Source: an uncultured Candidatus Poseidoniales archaeon | GTDB lineage: Archaea; Thermoplasmatota; Poseidoniia; Poseidoniales; Poseidoniaceae | Direction of reading: 5' to 3' | Assembly: GCA_905182125.1 (NCBI GenBank) | Contig: CAJJAV010000009.1 | Span: 41,332-105,331 of the forward strand | DNA length: 64,000 nucleotides | The notes under the pieces: model-generated | Database searches by the model: none | What the model was told of the DNA's origin: nothing | What the model saw: only the letters and a program-made list of their open reading frames with translations | Shown here: positions 6,662 to 16,400 of the stretch, piece by piece | Position numbering within the stretch: the first letter of the stretch is position 1 | Layout: every line of letters starts with the position of its first letter | Made by a program: the position numbers and the translations under genes

Positions 6662-7563
6662 TCAGGTTCGCGAGTCGGACTGAATTGAACAATCAATGAC
6701 ACCCAGGCCGTCAGAATCAATGCTGCAACCAAAAGGTTCGCTGCTGCTATGAGGCTAACGACGTACATACAAACGTAAAACACGGCGAGTGCCACCGCCA
6801 AGGCCATCATGACAAACGGAGCATAACGGCGTCTTGGGTCAATGAAGCTGTACACATAGAAACCACTCCCGTGGTAGGCATTAACGTAGGCAAAGAAGAC
6901 GTAGAAAAGCCCCATGCCTACACAAACCAGGGATAGCTCTGGTCGCAGTGTTGGGACGACAAGCACCATTTCAACAGCCAAAAAGATCGCAGAAAAATTG
7001 TGCATCATTTGTTCATGATACTTGAATATGAAATCGGAACTCCGGTCAGATTGGAAGAGTTCGGGTAGGATGACATGCCTGACCACAGCTGCTGTCAAAA
7101 AGGCAGTACCGCACGCTATCGCAAACATGATTGTTTGAAGGGTCTCGATCCAAAGAGGGACCTCAACCCCAATGATTGCAAGAAGGGATGCTGCTCCAGC
7201 GCTTGAAAAATACAAGATGTTGCTGATCAAGGTCCAAGAACTGAATGTGACAAACTTCTCACGTCCAACCGGTGCGAGCATCTTCATTGCTCGTTCTTCA
7301 TGCATCAGCACCTGCATCGTGCCTGCACCAATTCGAAACATGGAGACAACCGCTCCAATACCAATCCCTGCACATGCTATTCGCCACAACAGCACAACCG
7401 TTGGGTTGGCCCATGAATCATTGAATGATTCAGCGCTGGTGTGTATGATGTTGCTCCAATCCAAGCCGAGAGAGAGCCATACAAGCAGCCCTGCAACCAC
7501 ACCCATGAGAGCAAATGTTTGCCTGTCTGTCTGCTGGCTTCCGTAAACCAGACCTTCTTCCAC
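6646..7563 (-). CDS. Multipass membrane protein, unknown
   Basis: 305 residues from a GTG start, with about seven to eight hydrophobic segments spread over the whole length, for example LMGVVAGLLVWLSLGL near the start and LVAALILTAWVSLIVQF near the end. No family recognised. It lies 44 bases after the gene at 7608-8336 in the same direction, so the two are probably an operon of membrane proteins. A conserved-looking polar insert (VNAYHGSGFYVYSFIDPRRR) sits between late membrane segments. A role cannot be assigned. Confidence 0.55.
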   Translation of the reverse strand: MEEGLVYGSQQTDRQTFALMGVVAGLLVWLSLGLDWSNIIHTSAESFNDSWANPTVVLLWRIACAGIGIGAVVSMFRIGAGTMQVLMHEERAMKMLAPVGREKFVTFSSWTLISNILYFSSAGAASLLAIIGVEVPLWIETLQTIMFAIACGTAFLTAAVVRHVILPELFQSDRSSDFIFKYHEQMMHNFSAIFLAVEMVLVVPTLRPELSLVCVGMGLFYVFFAYVNAYHGSGFYVYSFIDPRRRYAPFVMMALAVALAVFYVCMYVVSLIAAANLLVAALILTAWVSLIVQFSPTREPDQSSS

Positions 7564-7607
7564 ATTTCGTGGATTTGAGAACAGCCTTTGAAGGTTCGTC
7601 CAGAGCC

Positions 7608-8336
7608 TTAACGAAGATCGGGCAGATCGAATTGGGATGGCTCACGGACTCGGCGTGGATCTGTTTTGACTTTAACCGGGATTGGGTCGCCGTTTTCGTC
7701 TAAATTTTCAGCAGCTGCTCGTCGTTTTATCGTCCGCATTTGGACGGTTATACTGAGCGTGAAAAGCAACAGCACAATCGCAATGGTCGAGCTGTTTGTT
7801 GCGTCGAGGTCAGTTAATTGCCGGCCGTTTACAACCAGCATCCCACTAAGCGTAGCAATGCTTCCGAGGAATGCTGAAACGAACAACGGAAGTTGCTTTC
7901 GAATCTTAATAACTGAGAAAAAGGCAAGCACACTGATTGCGTTGGTGATGAGTTCACTGTCTGCAATATCGACCCCCTGCCCCTCAAGCCATTGGAACAA
8001 TGACCTAACGGCAATGAAAAATATAAATGATCCCATCAATGCAATACTGACTTGGATGGTGGCCAACAGAATCCCTGCAGTTAGCAACATCAAGATGCCC
8101 ATCACGTGAATTTGCTCCAAAACTCCAACGTAGGGGGAAACCAGCGAATAGATTACTGGTGTGAGGACATAGCCGATGCCGGCTCCAGTCGCTGCAGCAA
8201 CGTAGGCCAAACTCTCGTGGCCTCGTACCATCAAAAACAAACCAAGAGCAATTAGCACCACGCCTAAAACCGGTCCAAGTGCTCCAAGTTCATCAATCAC
8301 CGAGAAGCCAACATCGGGTGTATCGAAGTCAACCAT
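7608..8336 (-). CDS. Multipass membrane protein (possible DUF4203/TMEM198-like)
   Basis: 242 residues with about seven hydrophobic helices from residue 20 to 205 and a charged C-terminal tail (AENLDENGDPIPVKVKTDPRR). The glycine-rich helix pattern GLFLMVRGHESLAYVAAATGAGIGY weakly recalls the TMEM198/DUF4203 fold, but this is only a guess. A CTAAAATC box at about 8360-8367 lies 25-30 bases upstream of the ATG and fits a leaderless promoter. First gene of a two-gene set with the membrane protein ending at 6646. Confidence 0.55.
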   Translation of the reverse strand: MVDFDTPDVGFSVIDELGALGPVLGVVLIALGLFLMVRGHESLAYVAAATGAGIGYVLTPVIYSLVSPYVGVLEQIHVMGILMLLTAGILLATIQVSIALMGSFIFFIAVRSLFQWLEGQGVDIADSELITNAISVLAFFSVIKIRKQLPLFVSAFLGSIATLSGMLVVNGRQLTDLDATNSSTIAIVLLLFTLSITVQMRTIKRRAAAENLDENGDPIPVKVKTDPRRVREPSQFDLPDLR

Positions 8337-8385
8337 GCTTCGCCCAAAGGTGGGCAGATTTTAGCCTCATCGCCTAAAAGACCCC

Positions 8386-8742
8386 TCATGGCGCATTCCA
8401 TATGTCCAATGTATGAAGGTCGAATTTGATAACTTGGTAATTGGCACCCTTTGCGAGCATCACCGCATTTGGCCCGGCTTCACTCGACATCGCAACGATT
8501 GTTGGCGGGCGAACAGCGTTCCCTTTCGCAACGGCTTCGTTGAGCAATTGAAGCACTTCTAAGCCAGTGTAGGGGGGCATGTAGTGATCGAGCAGCAACA
8601 CATCTGGGCGTATTTGCGCTATGTGCTCGAGTGGATGGCTTGAATCCCAGCGTTGAGTGATGTGGGAGATTTGATGTTTGAGACCTGCACTCTCAAGCAA
8701 TGCTTCGATGTCATAGGAGTCTTCGAATGCCAACACCCGCAC
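8386..8742 (-). CDS. Single-domain response regulator (CheY-like receiver)
   Basis: 118 residues, a receiver domain and nothing else. The acidic pair is E7/D8, the phospho-acceptor is D52 in VLLLDHYMPPYTG, the switch serine is in AMSSEAG, and a lysine in VIKFD takes the usual late position. It starts at a GTG with an excellent GAGGTGG ribosome site six bases upstream that overlaps the stop of the peptidase gene, only nine bases away. No histidine kinase is nearby, so it is an orphan. Such single-domain regulators act by protein-protein contact. The pairing with an anchored peptidase is unusual. Confidence 0.8.
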   Translation of the reverse strand: MRVLAFEDSYDIEALLESAGLKHQISHITQRWDSSHPLEHIAQIRPDVLLLDHYMPPYTGLEVLQLLNEAVAKGNAVRPPTIVAMSSEAGPNAVMLAKGANYQVIKFDLHTLDIWNAP

Positions 8743-8751
8743 AGAACCACC

Positions 8752-10653
8752 TCAGGCAGGGATTGGTTGTTGGTCCCACCAGTGAGGTGATTCAAACCAC
8801 GCTTCATGGGCAGAGGGCCGATCGATGATTGGCAAACCGAAGGTGCCGCCATTGACCGTCAGGCCGCCAGCTGGATTCGTGGCGCAGGGTCCCGGCAGGT
8901 AATCTTCTCCTGTTTCACTTAACTCCAGCCGCAGCGAATGACCAGCAGGGAGCACAACATCAAGCGGGTTGAATTCCATCAACATCGTGTATTGACTGAA
9001 TGGAAGTGCTGGCTGAGCGTCGTAGCCACCGTCTCGATAGCGGATGTCCATCGTTGCATGGCCGAGGCGAAGGTTGTCTGTGTCATCGTAGAGGGTTGCA
9101 AAGATTTGTCCTCCGTTACAGGCTTGTGTTGTCACGTCAATGTGTAAGGTTGGAAGGCCCGAAATGTGGGTCGTATTCTCGAAGGCAGGGCTGGTGAGGG
9201 TCACGCCGGTGCCGAGACCATTGACGGTTCCAAGGCTTCCCCATGAAGCATCGATGGTGTGCATATCCCACATGACATCGGCGGGTGGCCATGTGTCCTC
9301 AACGTGCCACCTCCCGTCATTGGTTTGTATTTGCACCATCGGTTCAGGTTCGTCACCGATACCTTTCAGATAATAATTAAACCAGCCATACAACTCAACA
9401 GCCCAGTCCATGCGGCTCATGTTTGGGTAAGCCTCCTGACCGTAACCGCTGTCTAATTCACTGTGCCGGTCGGGCTGATCGGGATAATTGTGAGCCCATT
9501 GACCCGAGATTGCTCGTGCGTTGATACCAGCATCGATGAGCAACTGATAGGTCGGGAAAGCATGGTATGGATCCACGTTCCAGTCTTGTAAGCCCCAGAC
9601 GATGTAGACGCTGCCACGGTAGTTTTCCAAGACATCAGGGAGATGGCGTCGTTCGTCCCAGTAATCGCTCCAATCAGCACCGCCAAATTCTGCCCAACCC
9701 CAAGTCGAAAACGGGTTCAGAGGTCCGATTGCATCATCTGAACACACCCGCATATCATCGGTTGTTAAATCGGTGGTTGCGGCTTGGTAAGCGGCATCGT
9801 AGCCCATGGCTCGTGCCTCAGAAGAACCGTTTCGATAGAACATTTCTTGGACGCCAATTGATCCTGAAATTGGAACGATTGTCTTCAGGTGAGGTGATGG
9901 GTTTTGAGCGGCTTCCCAATTGGTTGTGCCTGCGTATGATTTCCCCATCAATCCAACGTTGCCATTGGACCAGTTCTGCTGACCAAGCCAATCGGTCACG
10001 GCTTGGATTCCAGTTTGTTCACCAAGCCCTTTGACATCTTGGCAGTGCGTTGATTGACCAGTCCCAAAGGTCGAGGCCTGAGCGAAAGCGTAGCCGTGAG
10101 GAAGGAAAGTGTCGTAGATCCACTTGCCCACACCACCGTCAGGCACCGTGTTGGGGGACGAATCATCACCGAGGCCTGGCATACCTTCACCTCCAAAGTC
10201 ATAGTATGGGTGAATGGTCATGATCACTGGAACTTGAGTGCCTTCTGGGACGTTTGGAAGCCACAAAGACACGTGCATGAGCGCAGGACCAGGGAAACCA
10301 ACATCCTGTTCACTTGCAGGAAGTTCAACTTCGATGAAGTGTTCTGTGTAAGGCAACGCTTCGTAGGTACCGTTCACTGGCAGTTGTGCCCTCAATGTGT
10401 CCATTGGGAGATCCATTTGATGACGCAGATGAAGGGGCGTGTTCCACCACTCACCCTCGAAGTCATCTTGAGCGGATGAGGATACCAATGATTCACCAAA
10501 TGTCATCGCCAACAAAAGAAACACTACGGCGACTGCAATGGTTCCAGCAGCAGAGAAGTTCAATTGCCGGCGAGCGGCGTTAGCTGGTTTGAATTCAGGG
10601 ATCAACAGCGCCTCGATTGAAGCGGTGACCTCGGACTCCTCGCTATCAGCCAT
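8752..10653 (-). CDS. Membrane-anchored X-Pro dipeptidyl-peptidase/CocE-type hydrolase (S15-like)
   Basis: 633 residues. A short cytoplasmic acidic N-terminus is followed by one membrane segment (about 33-52); the rest lies outside. An alpha/beta-hydrolase domain carries the nucleophile in GKSYAGT (Ser239), with Asp357 in WGLQDWNV and His388 in QWAHNYPD as the likely remainder of the triad. From about 455 on there is the beta-sandwich domain typical of X-Pro dipeptidyl-peptidases and CocE (ending LPAGHSLRLELSETGEDY). It would cleave peptides or acyl esters at the cell surface, consistent with a protein-consuming marine heterotroph. The response-regulator gene follows nine bases later. Its anchor segment resembles that of the gene at 28966. 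Confidence 0.8.
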   Translation of the reverse strand: MADSEESEVTASIEALLIPEFKPANAARRQLNFSAAGTIAVAVVFLLLAMTFGESLVSSSAQDDFEGEWWNTPLHLRHQMDLPMDTLRAQLPVNGTYEALPYTEHFIEVELPASEQDVGFPGPALMHVSLWLPNVPEGTQVPVIMTIHPYYDFGGEGMPGLGDDSSPNTVPDGGVGKWIYDTFLPHGYAFAQASTFGTGQSTHCQDVKGLGEQTGIQAVTDWLGQQNWSNGNVGLMGKSYAGTTNWEAAQNPSPHLKTIVPISGSIGVQEMFYRNGSSEARAMGYDAAYQAATTDLTTDDMRVCSDDAIGPLNPFSTWGWAEFGGADWSDYWDERRHLPDVLENYRGSVYIVWGLQDWNVDPYHAFPTYQLLIDAGINARAISGQWAHNYPDQPDRHSELDSGYGQEAYPNMSRMDWAVELYGWFNYYLKGIGDEPEPMVQIQTNDGRWHVEDTWPPADVMWDMHTIDASWGSLGTVNGLGTGVTLTSPAFENTTHISGLPTLHIDVTTQACNGGQIFATLYDDTDNLRLGHATMDIRYRDGGYDAQPALPFSQYTMLMEFNPLDVVLPAGHSLRLELSETGEDYLPGPCATNPAGGLTVNGGTFGLPIIDRPSAHEAWFESPHWWDQQPIPA

Positions 10654-10708
10654 GATTCTGCCAAGTCCTTCTCCGTCAAGAGCATGACGCTTTCAACTTG
10701 AACAGATT

Positions 10709-11098
10709 TCAAGCCTCAGCGGTCGCAGCCTCTCGGGCTTTTCGTGCTGCAATGAAGGAGCGGACACAAAAGACAGTGTAGATTGTACCAGTGATCAGCA
10801 ACATCAACGTTGACCCTGAAGCGTAGTCAATACCGTCGCTCATGACCATGAAAAATCGAGTGCCGCCAAGCGCACAGAGCAAACCAAAAGTTGCTGCGAT
10901 GTGCATCCATAGTTTTCGCTTCTCAGGCATACGAATGGTCATGATGCCTGAAACCATCAATGGGAGGCCAAGAAGGCTCGGGAAATAGGATGTGATGGAC
11001 TCTGAACTCGAGAGAATTGAGACTGCTATGCCCCACAGCAAGAGAAAGGTGCCGTAGCCAAGCGTAACGTTGGGAATGAAGTTTGATTGTTGTTCCAT
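10709..11098 (-). CDS. Small four-helix membrane protein, unknown
   Basis: 129 residues with four hydrophobic helices (about 13-32, 38-57, 64-86 and 95-115) and a short basic C-terminal tail (RSFIAARKAREAATAEA). No family recognised. The promoter region just upstream contains the run AAAAAGGGGGGGAAC on the minus strand (11111-11125). It stands alone between the S15 peptidase and the cyclophilin, divergent from the latter. Confidence 0.55.
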   Translation of the reverse strand: MEQQSNFIPNVTLGYGTFLLLWGIAVSILSSSESITSYFPSLLGLPLMVSGIMTIRMPEKRKLWMHIAATFGLLCALGGTRFFMVMSDGIDYASGSTLMLLITGTIYTVFCVRSFIAARKAREAATAEA

Positions 11099-11188
11099 GT
11101 ATGTTTGACAGTTCCCCCCCTTTTTGGTCTATGGGTCAGGACGGACATTCTCCGCACGATTCATGGGGGAGGACCGACTGGCCTAACC

Positions 11189-12199
11189 ATGAAAGGACGA
11201 CTTGCTTGCCTGCTCGTCCTGAACCTTCTGTGCATGACTGCAACGGTGGTGCCCTTGGCTCATGCTGACACCGGCAACAGCGGATGGCGCAATGTAGGGG
11301 TCGATCCTGCAACGTGGCTTGAGGGCCCAGACCCAGAAGAAACCCCTATGAAAGACACCTATCAAGGCAATGCGATTGTTGAGATTGAAGTGTCGTATGT
11401 CCCTGCGCACTTCACTTCGCGCGCTTATGGCGTGATTGTTATTGAGTTGTTTGAAGCGTGGGCTCCAATCACCACAGAGAACATGATCACCAACGTCGAA
11501 GATGGTATTTATGATGGCATATTCTTCCATCGAGTCATCGATGATTTCGTGATTCAAGGTGGCGACCCTAGTTGCTCGACGGTCGGATTTTATCCGGTAA
11601 CAAATCCTCAATGCGGTAACGGAGGAACGGGAGACACCATTCCGCTTGAGCGAAACCCGAACTTGTCTCACGTCGACGGCGCCATCGGTATGGCTCGTGG
11701 TCAAGATCCAGATTCTGCCGATGCTCAATGGTACATTGCTGAAACAGAAGCCCACAACCTCGATCCGGAAAACCGAGACGATGAAGGGTACGCAACCTTT
11801 GGAATCGTGCGCGATGGTATGAGCCATGTTCGAGGTATTGCCTTGACTCCAACATCAGATGATCCAACGGGGGAAGAAGACATTCAGAATCCAGCTTCTT
11901 CAGCTGGTCGGCCGAGTTATGAGGCAGAAATCATCTCTGTGCGCATGGTTGGGGTCTCTGACCCCGATGGCACCGTTCGGTTCGGAGATGGGCTGGAAGA
12001 CGATACGACCTCATGGCTCTCAACGCTTGGTGACGCTTTCGCCGTCATTGGTTTGAGCCTTGGTGCGGTCCTCCTCCTTGCTTTTGCTGGCTTCTTGGTG
12101 TTCTATGTTGGACGCATCGACGCCCCTCTTGGCCTTGATAGCGCTTCGTCTGCTCCAGTCTACGACGCCGTGTTGATCGATGACCCACCGCCAAAATAA
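11189..12199 (+). CDS. Secreted, membrane-anchored cyclophilin-type peptidyl-prolyl isomerase
   Basis: 336 residues from the ATG at 11189, chosen because a clean signal peptide follows it (MKGRLACLLVLNLLCMTAT, cleavage after AHA at about 26); an in-frame ATG 102 bases upstream would destroy it. The cyclophilin domain covers about 60-255 with FFHRVIDDFVIQGGDP (catalytic Arg115, Gln124) and the later IGMARGQDPDSADAQWYI strand. A membrane helix at 283-307 leaves a short cytoplasmic tail. It would catalyse proline isomerisation during folding of exported proteins, a sensible partner for the many large secreted proteins in this window. Two cysteine pairs in the loop at 129-142 may form disulphides. 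Confidence 0.85.
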   Translation: MKGRLACLLVLNLLCMTATVVPLAHADTGNSGWRNVGVDPATWLEGPDPEETPMKDTYQGNAIVEIEVSYVPAHFTSRAYGVIVIELFEAWAPITTENMITNVEDGIYDGIFFHRVIDDFVIQGGDPSCSTVGFYPVTNPQCGNGGTGDTIPLERNPNLSHVDGAIGMARGQDPDSADAQWYIAETEAHNLDPENRDDEGYATFGIVRDGMSHVRGIALTPTSDDPTGEEDIQNPASSAGRPSYEAEIISVRMVGVSDPDGTVRFGDGLEDDTTSWLSTLGDAFAVIGLSLGAVLLLAFAGFLVFYVGRIDAPLGLDSASSAPVYDAVLIDDPPPK

Positions 12200-12215
12200 C
12201 CGACGCTAAATCCTC

Positions 12216-13391
12216 TTACGCTGTTGAACATTTTACATCCAGAACGATGTGATAAACCCTTGGAGCATAGGATTTCACCCGCTCAAGGTGCTCGGCTTCA
12301 ATGCTCCAAACACGGCCAAGTTCTTTCGACAAATGTTGAAGTGAATCAATGGTTTCTTCGCACCATTCATCGATGAACTCTTCACCGACATTCATGTGAA
12401 TATGCAACCGCCCACCCTCGGGTTTGAGGCAATTCAAGGCATGGGGCCAAACCGCTTCAGATGACGGAAGCAAACCAAGGTGACAACGGTCAGCAATGCC
12501 GATCAGCGAGGGAAGCGTTGTCTGATTATCCCCTTGATGAACGGTGAGCTGATTCGCAACGTTGTTCGCTTCAGCCCCCCATTGCAAACCGTCGATTGAG
12601 GCAGGGTTCATTTCGCATGCATGAACATGCAGCGCTCCACTTCGCACCAGCATCGGGAGGGTGTAGTAGCCAGTTCCAGCATAGGCGTCAACGACGGTTT
12701 CTCCTTGCATGTTCATCCCACCAATACGGTGCCTTTCCGTGACGTTTCCCGCTGAAAACATCACGTGCTGGGCATCAAATCCAAACTTCACTCCATGGTC
12801 TGAAAATTCAACCCACGAATGTTCACCATACAACATTTCGAGTTGCGGACTTCGGAGTGCATTGTTCATGATTTGGGCTTGACGTGCAAGCCGAGCCCCA
12901 CCCAGTGCCGCCGCTACATTCCGCCATAATTCTTGACGGTTGGAGCGGCTTGCAGCCTCGAGGCGCTCACACCAAACATCGTCTTGAAAAGCACCGATAG
13001 GGAGTACGATAAGGTCGCCAAGTCGCTCCCACTTGCTCGGCAGAGTCGCCCCTAATTTTCCGGGGAGCACAGCCCCTCGGTGTCCAATCCAACTCAAAAC
13101 ACATCGTCGAAGCCGATCATGAGGGTTCACCGATGGGCCAACATCGCGAACGATGAGCACTTCCTGCTCAAATTGGTAGGGGAAGACAGCTCTGAGTTGA
13201 TCCATTTGCTCGAGGCTTAGAGCAGAATCTTGCAGGCACGGGAAGCCTATTTTATCGATTCTTTCGGTTCTCGAACGCCCCATTTTATCAAACCAGTTGA
13301 GGGCCTTGAGGGCTGCATGGAGTTCAGAACCAAGGTGCTGCGATGTCCAGACGACCACCCCAAGGCGAGAGGGGTTATCTGTGGTATCCAT
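12216..13391 (-). CDS. taw2: tRNA-Phe wybutosine/wyosine-pathway aminocarboxypropyltransferase Taw2/TYW2
   Basis: 391 residues from the ATG at 13391; the frame stays open 168 bases upstream but into the divergent gene. The SAM-binding methyltransferase-like domain shows VDAYAGTGYYTLPML (motif I) and HACEMNPASIDGLQWGAEAN. Features matching the Trm5/TYW2 group are VKFGFDAQHVMFSAGNVTER and the C-terminal VKSYAPRVYHIVLDV, typical of TYW2. The enzyme transfers the 3-amino-3-carboxypropyl group of SAM to 4-demethylwyosine at position 37 of tRNA-Phe. The tRNA-Phe gene at 51760 in this window has G37, as required. Trm5 is the main alternative, but the SYAPR end favours TYW2. Confidence 0.8.
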   Translation of the reverse strand: MDTTDNPSRLGVVVWTSQHLGSELHAALKALNWFDKMGRSRTERIDKIGFPCLQDSALSLEQMDQLRAVFPYQFEQEVLIVRDVGPSVNPHDRLRRCVLSWIGHRGAVLPGKLGATLPSKWERLGDLIVLPIGAFQDDVWCERLEAASRSNRQELWRNVAAALGGARLARQAQIMNNALRSPQLEMLYGEHSWVEFSDHGVKFGFDAQHVMFSAGNVTERHRIGGMNMQGETVVDAYAGTGYYTLPMLVRSGALHVHACEMNPASIDGLQWGAEANNVANQLTVHQGDNQTTLPSLIGIADRCHLGLLPSSEAVWPHALNCLKPEGGRLHIHMNVGEEFIDEWCEETIDSLQHLSKELGRVWSIEAEHLERVKSYAPRVYHIVLDVKCSTA

Positions 13392-13441
13392 AGTGGTTTC
13401 AAGGGGGGAACGCCTATGAATGTGCGTGGTAACCCTCGTGC

Positions 13442-16400
13442 ATGACCGAACAGCACCGTTGGTCCAACATTCGTCAGCAGACGCTGGCTCACATGTTGAT
13501 TGGATTGATGTGTCTTTCGATTTTCGTACCAATGGCTGCTGCTGCAGGCATGACATCATGCAACACGCCTCTCGTGCCTGGAATCTGCGACACCTATGTG
13601 GATTCCCATGACGGGACGCCTGATTACAAAGATTGGATCGAAGGTACCTATGATTTCACCATGCTCGGAACGGACCAACTCCAATTGGAGTTGACATGGG
13701 CCATTCGTGAATTTGACCGAGCAGCGCTTGGTCTGGATAAAGAGCCTCTTGCAAGCATGCTAGCGAACGATGGGCTGGAGGCCAAGGACGGCGCTCCAGC
13801 GGATTTAATTCGAAATTATATGGATCAAGAGACAGACGGTCCGGGATCCCCAACCGTTGGCGAAAAACTCCAAACTAAGATTGCTTCTGCTATCGCCGAG
13901 TCGCTTGGAAGTTTTGGCGAGGTATCGGTCAGCACAGGTTATGTCAACCAATACGTTGAATCAGGTGTGACTACCGCCTGTTCCACCGTTGCAACAACGG
14001 ACTCAGAAGAAGAGGGTGCTTCGGAAAACAATGCGTTCAACCCACCAATTTGTCTTTCGACAAACGCCTTGATTCAACTTGATGAATCGACGTTCAACTT
14101 GGCGGAAAGCGACGACCTCAATCTTGAGCGTGCTTACCAAGGTTTGATGGTGATGGGCTCCGAAATCACCACCTCGTTCGATTTTACTGCTCGAAGTGGC
14201 CATCTAGCGACCTATACCGTGAACCCCCCAAATTACGCCAACATTGCTTCGGTCGACAGCACAGGTCAAATCGTCGAAAAATTTGACACCGAAATCTTCA
14301 ATTCTGGTTCCTGGGTGCTTGACCACAGAACTGCAAATGATGCTGATTCAGACCTGATTCAACCCGTCGAACTCACCTTAGTCCATCGGAACCGTTCGGA
14401 CACTCAGACGGTGAATGTTCCCGAAGGATCCAAGGCGATGGACATCTTCATCACACTCAATTTGGAGGATGAATCCGCAGCGACTCTTGGTTTCACTGCA
14501 GGAATGTATTACCTCGATGCTGCGACGCTTGAGGATTGGGGGGTCTCTCTCACGGATTCCGCTGAAAAGGCCACAGTCCCCATCGTGACTTCTGATGGTA
14601 TCCGTCTGGCCTACCACAACGGTCTTGTTGATTTATCAAATTTCACATCCCAATTCCCTGTGGATGATATTGCAGAGGGGGTGTCATCAACCGTTGCAGG
14701 CATTGATACGATTACAATGAGCGAGATGCGTTGGATTTCATCGAGGCCAGCGATCGGCTCAATGCCAGCTGGAGGACTGAATTATTCTCACTCAACCGGC
14801 TGCTCTGAAGTTCCAAGCGGGGGCGTGGATCTCAATTATTGTATCAGAGGAGAAGCGGCAATGGGCGTAACGAACCCAGTCTATCTGGAAACTTCAAGTC
14901 GACCCTTTTCGATGCGGTTGATCGATATTCTCTCTGAAAACAACAACAATGATGAAATCGGAAAAGTCCTCGCTGAACTCAAGAAGGAGGATTTCGAACG
15001 CGTGCTCAACGCAGGGCTCACTTTGGAGACAGTGCTCAACAGCAGTTACCTCTCTGACATTGTCCCTGCAAACCTCCCACCTTCGGAGGTGACCCTTGAG
15101 ATTATTCTTCCAGATTGGGTGAGAACGGCAAACGGAACCGACCGCCTGATCCTCAAAGATACGCTCGGAGGGAACGATAGAAATACAATCTCCTTTGCAG
15201 GAACCGACCCTTATGATTGGAGGCATGCCATTCGTGGCGAGGATCAAAATGTGATTTGTAAGAGCACAAACAAAACATGTGTCATAAGTTCCATCGAAAT
15301 GGACGCATTGTCCTTTGACATAAATGAATGGGATTTATCCTTGGCCTTCGAATTCGCCCTCGATGCAGATGTGTCAGTCTACCGAATTGGAATCCCTTCA
15401 GAATTCTTAGACGGTATCGACACGGGTGAACACAGCGTTAGTATGCAGGCGTTGCCTTCGGACTTGATTCGCCTTGGGCTTGAGATTGCAAGTCGTGTTG
15501 ACCAACCGCTTAACCGAACGATTGATCTTGGAGATATCTTTGGATCGTTTTGCCCAGGTTTTAGTATCTGCAACGAATCTTTAACCTTTGAATTCACTTC
15601 AGAAGGTCTCATGGCTTTTGTCAAACGGGTTGGTGAACTGTTCACGCAATTTATTCAGGAAGCGGCCAAAGAACTGATGGAATTGGATAATTTCAATTTT
15701 AAGGAAATAGACATCAGTGATTTCCAAGTGAAGACACGTTTGAAGGGTGTTGGAGTGCCTGATCTCGAGGTCGGCGATGACGAACCGTTGAGCCTAACCC
15801 TGCAGATCCCTAAGGTCAAGTTTTCATTAAAAATCGATCCGGACTTACAGAAAATCAGAGAAGGCAACACGACCGGACTGAAAGTCAGCTTGGTCACCGA
15901 TGTCATTCGGTCTACATTTATTGAACCGATGGCTCTGATGATGCAAGGCATCACTGGCATGCTCACGAACAGCATCGTTGGACTTGGAGGCCTGACTCTG
16001 CCGAACGGTGCCGACAATGCCAACGATGTCCTCACAGTCCCATTTCCGATAGAATCGACCACCTTGAATGAAGAGTTTGAATTAGCAGTCAATGGTCCAA
16101 TAAAAATAATCTTACCTTCTGGAATTACATTGGAAAACCTAAAATCTTCTCAGGGAAGCATCTATTCAGAGAAGATCGATGGCCGTCAAGAGATCACTTA
16201 CACCTTGCCTGCGGGTGATGTGGATGACGAGATTAGCTTCCAACTCCATTTGTCATGGGTGTATTTCTTGGTTCAATTCTGGAAATACCCAGCCATCATG
16301 CTGATCTTACTGATGCTCTATGTTCGTCGTCGAAGGAAGAAGCGAGCAAAGAGAAACACCCGTAAGGCAAAATTTGCTATTGCGTCAAAACCAAAGATTG

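Noticed and set aside
11087..11188. Upstream start of the cyclophilin at 11087
   Set aside because: It overlaps the divergent membrane gene's start and places 34 non-hydrophobic residues before a clear signal peptide that begins at 11189.
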